Assembly (NCBI GenBank): GCA_001724265.1
Contig: MEDY01000298.1
Location: 1-39,385, forward strand
Direction: 5' to 3'
Length of the DNA: 39,385 nucleotides
Source of the DNA: Rhizaria sp. SCN 62-66
Taxonomy: Eukaryota; Rhizaria, unplaced
Part shown: positions 37,101 through 39,385 of the stretch, piece by piece
Layout: the number at the start of each line of letters is the position of its first letter
How positions within the stretch are numbered: the stretch's first letter is position 1
Made by a program: the position numbers and the translations under genes
Notes under the pieces: generated by a model
What the model saw: only the letters and a program-made list of their open reading frames with translations
The model's database searches: none
What the model was told of the DNA's origin: nothing

Positions 37101-39385
37101 TCCAAGCGCGGCCGCGGCAACTGGGGCGAGCGAGTACGGCGACGCCATCGTCGTCCGGTTCGCCGTACTTACTGCCGCCTCGGCGGCAGCGGCAGACGCG
37201 GCCTCAGCAAGACGGGCCTCGGCGCGGGCGGCGGCGCGCGCGGCGGCCTTAGCCTTGGCTTTCTTCACCTTCTCCCTGCGGCGCACAAGCGCGCGGCGCA
37301 GACTGGCCTCGTCCCCGTAGCCATCGTCGTCGCCGTCGCCACCTTCGTCGCTGTCGTCGTCGCTGCTGCTGTCGTCAGCGTCTCCACGTGCGACCCCGTC
37401 GCTGTCGCTGCTGCTGGCGCTACTGTCGCCGCCAGCGCCCGCGTCGTCGTCGCTGCTGCCGTTGCCCAGGTCGTTGAGCGGTGCGCCCACGCCCTGAGGC
37501 AGCACGCGCGCGCCCACAAACGCCAGCGCGCGGGACGCCGCTGCCGTGGTCGCCGCCGCCACGGCAGTCGCTGCGGTGTCAGCGCGGTGCGCCCACAGCC
37601 CCGCAGACAGCGTAGCCGTAACGGCCTCCACGACGCTCGTCGCTGCGGCAGCGCTGGGCGCCGAGCCCGAGCGCAGGCGGCGCTGCGGCGCCGGGGCAGA
37701 GACCGTGAGCAGCGGCGATGACTGCGTGGGCGCGGGGACAGTTGCCGATAGAGGCGCTGGGGGCAGCCACAGCGCAGCCGGCACAGGCGCAGAGGCGGGC
37801 CACAACGCGCGGCCTTTTTTGGCGACACCCGCGCGCTTGCCGCTCTGAGGCTTGGTGGCGGAGCGCGCGGTGGCGGCACCGTCCTTCGTCGCCGTCCACT
37901 CGTACTCGGTCGCAGCTCCAGAGTCTGCAGGGCTGGCGACGGAGGCTAGAAGTGCGTGCGCGTGGGCGCGGAGCGCGGGCAGCGCCTCCAGCGGCGACGC
38001 CAAGGGCGCGGCAGCCGGGCCAAAAAACTCCGCGAGCAGCGGCGGCAGCACCCAGCTGTAGCTGACCGCCGCGACGACGCCGCCCTCGGTCCCCGCGCCG
38101 CCGCCGCGGGCGGGCGCGGGACCGGCCCTCCGCGGCGGCGCGGCCGCGGGCGCCCAGTCGCCGCCGTCCCACGCAAAAGAGCTCTGCGACGGCAGAGCGC
38201 GCGCGCTGGCGGCCTGCGCCGCGGGGCCCACTGCGCCGCGCCTGGTGTGGTGCGCGCCCTCAACGTGAAGGCGGCGGCGCACGGCGACCAAGTCGACCTC
38301 AGTCTGCGCCACACGCAGCCAGTGCGCGCGGTACCGCAGCAGCGCCGCGCGTGCCGCCGCGGGGGTCGTCAGCGCCGCCAGCGCGGGCAGCGTCAGGCGC
38401 ACGCCTGCGTAGCGCGCGGCGCGGGGCGCCGGCGCACCGGACTCAGCAGCCGGCGCAGGGCCAGAGAGCAGCAGCGAGGCCAGGACGCGGCCGCGCGGGG
38501 ACACCTCGACCGCTGCAAGCGCAAATGGCGCGGCGGCAGCAGCGGCAGTAGCACCCCATGTCGCCGCGGGGACGTGCCAGTGCGCTGTGACCGTCAGCAG
38601 CGCTGGCGAGTCCACCATGCCGATAGCGCCCGCAGTGACCGTACCGCACGAAGCTGCTGGCAGCACGGGTGCGTGCGGAGACAGCGCAAAGAGTGATGGC
38701 GCGAGCGCGAGCGGAAGAGGGGCCGCGTGTTCGGCAGTGGCGCGCTTAGCAAAGCGCGTGTACTCGGTCACTGTAGTGTCGCTGCGCGGCACACGCGTCA
38801 CGGAGAGTACAGCCGACGCGGGCGCTTGCGGCAACGCCCAGAGACCATGTGCGCTGCTACTCTCTGCAGCATTCGCAGATGGACGCGGGAAGGCGAGCAA
38901 TGCTGGCAAAATCCGCAGAAGAATAACTGCGGACTCGCCTTCATCGCCATTTGCGGAAGCAGAGGCTTTCACCGTGGGCGCAGTGACTGTGAGCCAGGGA
39001 GACGTGTGGCGCATCAGTCGCGACAGGAACCCACCCAGACACAGCGGGCGCCGAGGTCGCTGACAAAGAGCGGCAGGTCCAGTCGTTGCGCTGGCCGTCC
39101 GCGCGGCGTGGAACGCAGCCCACAGGCACGCCTCCGCACCGGTGGCAACAGACTTGCCGTGACTGTCCGCCTCAGCGTCGGTGTCGGTGGCATCTTCGTC
39201 TTCATCGCTGCTCGTGTCTGCGCCGTCCGCGGTCCCGCTGCCGCCGTTGCCGAAGCCGGCGGCGGCGCGCGCGTCCTCCGCGCCGCCCGCGACCGCGAGC
39301 TCCCAGGCCCGCGCGCCGGGCAGCCGCGCCTCGGCCGCCGCAGCGGCCAGCGCCCGCGGCAGCCGCGCGCGCTGGGGCGCGACCG
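22122..39385 (-). CDS. Giant UPF1/SEN1-like superfamily 1 RNA/DNA helicase (5' end outside the window)
   Basis: One uninterrupted frame runs from the right edge to TAA at 22124-22122: at least 5,753 codons without an intron or TAG. The first internal ATG is at 39014, but upstream codons are clearly coding (acidic DEDED stretch, no stops), so the true start lies outside. Numbering from Met 39014, the SF1 core is near the C-terminus. It contains a Q-motif-like LNESQRGAV and P-loop [10 protein letters not shown] (about 3,380), motif Ia [13 protein letters not shown] (about 4,490), Walker B VVDEASQ (about 5,040), motif [14 protein letters not shown] (about 5,095), TRQYRMHP (about 5,170), [10 protein letters not shown] and [12 protein letters not shown] (about 5,500-5,545). 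All catalytic motifs look intact. The family unwinds RNA or RNA-DNA duplexes in decay or transcription termination. The roughly 3,300 residues before the core are Ala-rich with acidic and KDKKDKK tracts and a few Cys pairs ([15 protein letters not shown]) but no domain I can name. Exact subfamily is unclear. Confidence 0.9.
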   Translation of the reverse strand, partial: VAPQRARLPRALAAAAAEARLPGARAWELAVAGGAEDARAAAGFGNGGSGTADGADTSSDEDEDATDTDAEADSHGKSVATGAEACLWAAFHAARTASATTGPAALCQRPRRPLCLGGFLSRLMRHTSPWLTVTAPTVKASASANGDEGESAVILLRILPALLAFPRPSANAAESSSAHGLWALPQAPASAVLSVTRVPRSDTTVTEYTRFAKRATAEHAAPLPLALAPSLFALSPHAPVLPAASCGTVTAGAIGMVDSPALLTVTAHWHVPAATWGATAAAAAAPFALAAVEVSPRGRVLASLLLSGPAPAAESGAPAPRAARYAGVRLTLPALAALTTPAAARAALLRYRAHWLRVAQTEVDLVAVRRRLHVEGAHHTRRGAVGPAAQAASARALPSQSSFAWDGGDWAPAAAPPRRAGPAPARGGGAGTEGGVVAAVSYSWVLPPLLAEFFGPAAAPLASPLEALPALRAHAHALLASVASPADSGAATEYEWTATKDGAATARSATKPQSGKRAGVAKKGRALWPASAPVPAALWLPPAPLSATVPAPTQSSPLLTVSAPAPQRRLRSGSAPSAAAATSVVEAVTATLSAGLWAHRADTAATAVAAATTAAASRALAFVGARVLPQGVGAPLNDLGNGSSDDDAGAGGDSSASSSDSDGVARGDADDSSSDDDSDEGGDGDDDGYGDEASLRRALVRRREKVKKAKAKAAARAAARAEARLAEAASAAAAEAAVSTANRTTMASPYSLAPVAAAALGPRFLPGAAAAMTAADAEGRTHWKLDFRARELVALRADSDGGADSDAKLGSATASSAGSWAERQRRAVAAPGHGARAAVLSAAAAVSAADMIGGAAGDRALTVLSVSPNDSYGALGRVAPAAATHALVSASSASAGATEHAYYPSLLRQRWRCEAAAARALAFTALALGSNAPRSDAAVVLPAIILTRLGQHYSPRVFAAPAPGPVSRARALVALTVSLAALRDGSAAGGVGTAAGASAMALARLSKGGAATGVAATAAAVARSLGVATANSSGSAGTSGLSKKSTHSAPHATQSASDDDGGESGDDNDDRVTGAVPAGGRRNAVIAAAFSETGPVMRYSKTWAIGSQAASEWAARVTGATPTAGCSATDNPCAAAAAAVPAAVATSMVRYRVAFDVASISPTEANHGVGADRQRDALRPVAQPKQQSMAPKSVLPTLRDVERHQRGEAAGGTGSSDEDGEDDDGNEAELAASAAAAAAAAEEEEEDELQVGDLVWASVANVPPALLALFLPALAATARSERVVSASGNADKDSARRVLSPAVFSDAGGVSLAGAALAGFSVAHSAATTAAVGVWGQGVAPAAAACNSCNDSSTGQLRYPSLSCTPWLYNHLWATPHAGSARDAAADANAGSSALEPDASLRAPVPFAPHPGYWARHERTRVAAKAHAIAQAQVHRRLERLMKISASLTADLGESGKAADVLAKLLQSLAATDSAHINAPLRRVRAMYSLLVSATNDMVVNDTSHIQRDARRVAGKLARALRRLYQAYAATAHAAIHTAAPAATPVNGEVCYAANAVGVVWADHVAEGLVDAVTAAAAQAALAENASSTSYASVKEDEDDDDLSSFKPVTSAFPRDPAEAKLDKVLQSLSTSVANDSQTVDATGKVAEAGVTAALRALTHPLTAAAAFATALSLLSRRPDTQSGALPPPLHPPLPTLQCPLEGVVVRVLPPGVVIVEFLLPEALARTLFTPGRGVLVLPAVAHSSEVKAGTTAEVGGVDVSVWAPTWRLDRCANLVPLERTLRAVTSLTTPCPLAALAGADGVSASAGAGAESAFAVASAVREAAVLDSAQRASEKAAVVAVSALDDDRAVIVGETLSGDSRISCDGQTESAALWTSASDRGEWMRKEGFWTAGSGVTIPLVSPWAVVTYSAFAPPAVAPLLPPTTLLLKQPPAGAPRRGLGAAASSRGHGAQSTHALQPLHPSRTQSLELAAAARKLGVPLSASGWDGAGGAGGGAAAGALIAWGARARRSHARWARQARREHRWTRRWLVEAAAAAVGTANVSGNNTCGAATVGGGLDPVAIALPQDFDDKVQLFVSVGMGFQPLKLVSGGHASGLQSGSSDALKDSKNKKDKKDKKSRGESNHGLSVPDGLYCAPAAAFGGRSDPTLTIMSASAQRLPAAAVALLPQRGATRGGVPVPTLLSPYSGAANAVAAAARESAAASLAATANGRAVRSRVSRGDVRSRVAAVVGPVLVSALRRALTAARPAGSRHHQLDAHSGSDSDADASRSNEATSEQVVESLQKVLTMTDVAVAQCVAAAHYRGAATRALSAHEDRALLRRIQQRRQREHGQHQLLQRAQWRRATRAQALQVSLRNEEASAGFVSRLRAAGCATAADLSSFTKRLSADQLAAELRLARMGAAASAAAGSGPRWQREGQALLRLLRSQWTVSPLLAALKLATTLGDSEDAEFSSDDDDDVDGDDGETGYEHESFVAFINALESTPAVGNYRSSRALYPTALALEARARLCAAAVSARMSLVAASSLSVSSAEALASSQVAAAALSALLQGTLGSTSAVSNVNEALACALSLTAVATASCTSAGAVRNSEPSSALTAIFGPSAGERTLRRAAAAGALWTAVTVPLPGALLLPQLLSGVSGATGVTNSSPLLRFPVTAVRAGVLSAAASKAAAAAVSAFAGTFSAPPAALGAGWRLYPAASAAHGHSATVSVTMLSQWSAAKPPGYFYGPPAVQAAICGGFAPGISLFRRPAPSPGLAQSCSDAAPTGQAVEADVAAGVTVASALQRLFDRGSKHLERCFASNNSSALSALPETCVPWLLLSQWRTALRTVMLDALGGSGGSAISSNNEKRPSTATVSVVTPARKKGDRGDALTNFLFKSSAHHNMRDESESDDEDGVSVSTHAHVAVSEPYPVRLDFTPTHSHFLALAGNDVAALVLPVTAALAPPSLRIIANTSTTATDDVIEHLVAVVPQHSESIAKSMAVFVGQLCANARGALYRAWASASLSFVSVKTAGCAACHGECSCVLSLSLSGLRAAGVTLAPVGSPVAGADSIADLWAKGRVFRLCVPLTMTPSQLRSEPDSFLDTQSMETPAAYVTTTATEIATVESGDWAKLKKKREQDRLRRKLGDAKARLTFPAADSVNNDASTSNQKSATAVSNAMSDVDTTVAMLNLMVTHVELLALTSHFECDACINNTAAGTAKTTAVTAAATVAPTWTIGDMLAVTRKLTMRHKQYAPPPTHDDLADAFITRSSDTARHSSIMGLRALLRAVPALLPLPLPSLRACAVPQIASIIARATAAADLPTETLATNRFGAARVVFPSAKSTATPAKSSNHNMSHAASPATSPMLTAPHSRTASAAASPGFWPYAAAGSAAPAPFSLSRTSSPQLQPRVGGSVDALGDAVALAAKPPVALHLTLPAPQAVVHALRGAAQCAGAGLLVRDDGVALARSVEAVSAAATAPLPLPVREMQWAQKLLAAAGTLNESQRGAVLAALSRPVTLIQGPPGTGKTQTIAHLIWLWVAALGGEGPKARPAVPPLAAEVTADCAVSSTGTSTAAGAFGANSGVMVDLMEEEDDVYRTHSAVPHDTVGEGSWEADEFTRSVTAGRRGGAGKRLWSRSDAPGGGGSYGSGSAHSNFRTTVIVPLASVLTAAADGGAAAVGGGVQAALSFYGVRSVWHRDDVVGDGWAQTDCEALSPDADAGARGGLATAALGLELGSSQTYSETLGSTYQNYFVAHLMRTMVAVAADSAAASTHSRVASLCVSDCEQMLSELEACATSKPLLSLKASATLRQRTAALAAALALRIALARANNTTLADAAAHTLPPPLALLTAAPGALGQLPELIVALDAAVTHLAALSRPADTGAAVHGRAAAHSHRVLALARSRVRALVVQLRQWWPTVAAIASSSRMCSRSVIEYEPTIWRDAAAVIKHYLSSGSAGASAVHNENSLFVALLQRANDLLVALNTKTRDIANESSRNLRKRIAGRSSDKRAREHAQRNAHLAAAGTSSSESESDNESSKDDFSIAIGNSYTSDSESEHNQTSTGPVSANTEDAMTSRVNEDANIDTDAAVAEDTPPPLVARSPAVAPAAASNKPHIAALRPAEGDDGDEADAEAGCGKDDSDETELVFVENMPVDTAQDSVAAMDAPAEDVIDRDLSSAAASPLLAAALAVASLKPSTGTPIPVAESPAIAATKPIAAPRKLLVTFGDGNDSDEPPPDETLDYRTRTKAVRGPALTAKQARAAARATERAAAEAEAARKKVAEQSRAFSLFAPLPALRAGAVPVPAMAEAPPTVPAWRKSALLSAAFGGCSSSDSGDDDKKRATTALDKNNPQRDHVTSPSAGADAKGTAAGDAAEEEDDMDWLDDEALSDLDLGIDDLVAVSSAASDSKVKKAKKDKKDKKERKEKKSQKSDRVVESAGVDEAAEEASLSPLLLAPGAVLAVADGSTQRRTADAAAQPVAHAGEQVAKRPRVLVTAVSVAEAPAGRTSVKSMSNTSNIRDDDAEVVLPLPLPLPAQHKSQVAAAFASTSTLSNIKAKAAHPASSNTGSTLTLPASVTLSAIANTSALTSSSLVSPASDHLLVCLTSSTTAASTATMSAVSLSSAGSGFRGRGPVLLTAYSNIAVDQLCSRLLTLPGFSAPASASSAEDNNASAVPPAFTVVRYGNSSRVHPSVADVTVDAWVARHPLFGTAVAAARRTLVQTEQAIAACATALPRLYDALHERPATPAAKGASGADGRTAADAPAVAIGGRFSHADAQKLVSRTVSGLRARRGGDWLRGVFTDAATATAAPTNAGPGTRVTGGSNKSNETSMAALLDGGGDHASRATDAYVALLAGLRQRAGVPHWASEPTLAPAPAHVTSAGNEVTTVRLGNHEATAATHHSAASAAAFVAASQSESAERAFAQYHNRRQAVRVRQGKAPRSHYSHQRQSTALGAVAATSAVLCPGSVAVLRALANVPFGGAAVTLAPTAKTARRMRRRGAREDDEAPHENSDDAAEDEAEDAEWAFAAGMFSTVSSSSLSSASASDTAKNRRATNGGAGALTTVTPAAAAAADAFTLAPFTGLNASVPADQRVTASAAVSALGAAAGVAAAARLLWSASWLTLLQEELGYVAQHSRRTLARLQREARHHILATADVICCTCVSAGAPELEELRFTLIVVDEASQAPEHACAVPLTKLAACPPARALAAAAASAETESEGPLDGLADIAAFARVVLVGDQCQLPPVVAEGELLTLAGAHVSLFERLHTHAPGVTIPLLPLQRGTGMRLTGAMLPWSLSLARAESSMLTRQYRMHPHISLWSNGALYDGRLEDGVPAATRRPPPGLPWARVAAAWSPVLVIDTGATQELISGSGSKANETEAVAVATVVASLVRAHIAAQERALSRTVTSITSGYASGSNEDDASSFGLTVSVSDIGVISPYAAQLRQLQRHISTALAPLRATAARVLAAARLARARALRSAVTSEAAEAAVTAAVGRSHVRSTVQQWQQGQVQHQAQMQRGAAAVVIPGAVAGAGAGWSEASLVSFNKKPTAVTNTGTAAANFSAVSRASENNCDDDETATYAASKQERKAQCVREASAAAAAALAPVISTLSSLVGQGSAAVSGNGVSKAANVEVKSVDGFQGREKDVIVFSCVRSNTHGGIGFVEDIRRLNVALTRAKRGLIVVGDVATLSRASGYWRAFFATVTSRGTAGRSGSGLVRVAEVYDWVKSTIASEQTPAAPPPRKQASGQTSSARGENNKKKRFMMQ
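23900..25480 (-). other. Second core insertion, about 530 residues between motif Ia and Walker B
   Basis: This segment normally spans roughly 100 residues in UPF1-like proteins. Here it contains Ala/Gly-rich and acidic low-complexity sequence, including an [17 protein letters not shown]-type charged block near 24430. A recognisable helical segment ([16 protein letters not shown]) resumes just before Walker B. Confidence 0.6.
25560..28840 (-). other. About 1,100-residue insertion inside the helicase core (motif I to Ia)
   Basis: In UPF1-like helicases motifs I and Ia are separated by a few tens of residues. Here they are separated by about 1,100, filled with Ser/Asp/Glu-rich tracts, helical segments and a Lys-rich [13 protein letters not shown] block (about 26150-26210). 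The frame is open throughout with no plausible need for splicing, and the flanking motifs are intact. Confidence 0.75.

Noticed and set aside
1-39385. tRNA with CUA anticodon, other tRNAs, rRNA, CRISPR or transposon
   Set aside because: I looked for tRNA-like T-loop and anticodon-stem patterns in the intergenic stretches and saw none that folded; no arrays or transposase-like proteins are present.

Overview
The window is nuclear DNA of a unicellular eukaryote. Very long, alanine-rich, GC-rich genes with few introns are separated by AT-rich intergenic stretches. The few introns I can support are GT-AG, with donors such as GTACGT and GTAAGC and acceptors of the form CACAG or TGTAG. There is no operon structure, no Shine-Dalgarno logic and no bacterial mobile element. 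I cannot name the species.

Layout, left to right. (1) 2-767, minus: a small two-exon gene of unknown function. (2) 2558-5727, minus: a membrane-anchored ADAM-type metalloprotease; one intron joins a signal-peptide exon to the main exon. (3) 6506-9521, plus: a low-complexity, partly coiled-coil protein of unknown function. (4) 10506-16065, plus: a DEAH-helicase/RBR (RING-IBR-RING) fusion of about 1,777 residues resembling plant DEAH11/DEAH12 in order and length, but with degenerate helicase motifs and no obvious RING2 catalytic cysteine. (5) 16920-21590, plus: a non-canonical poly(A)/poly(U) polymerase-like protein with large insertions and an apparently missing third catalytic aspartate. (6) 22122-39385, minus, running off the right edge: an uninterrupted frame of at least 5,753 codons ending in a UPF1/SEN1-like SF1 helicase whose core is split by insertions of about 1,100 and 550 residues.

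The most important observation is that TAG does not appear to be a stop codon here. Genes 3, 4 and 5 are each broken only by in-frame TAG codons (7616, 9224; 13824, 14523; 17385). At all five, coding-quality sequence continues in the same frame. Reading through restores a full-length DEAH-RBR protein and a polymerase with a continuous N-terminus. Every large gene ends in TAA. The simplest reading is UAG reassigned to an amino acid, most likely Gln (Leu is the alternative), with UAA as the working stop. The sequence alone does not settle the amino acid.

Three of the recognisable proteins (DEAH-RBR, nucleotidyltransferase, SF1 helicase) belong to RNA-metabolism families, and two of these look catalytically impaired. 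No functional link between neighbours is shown by the sequence. No rRNA, tRNA, CRISPR array or transposon was recognised.
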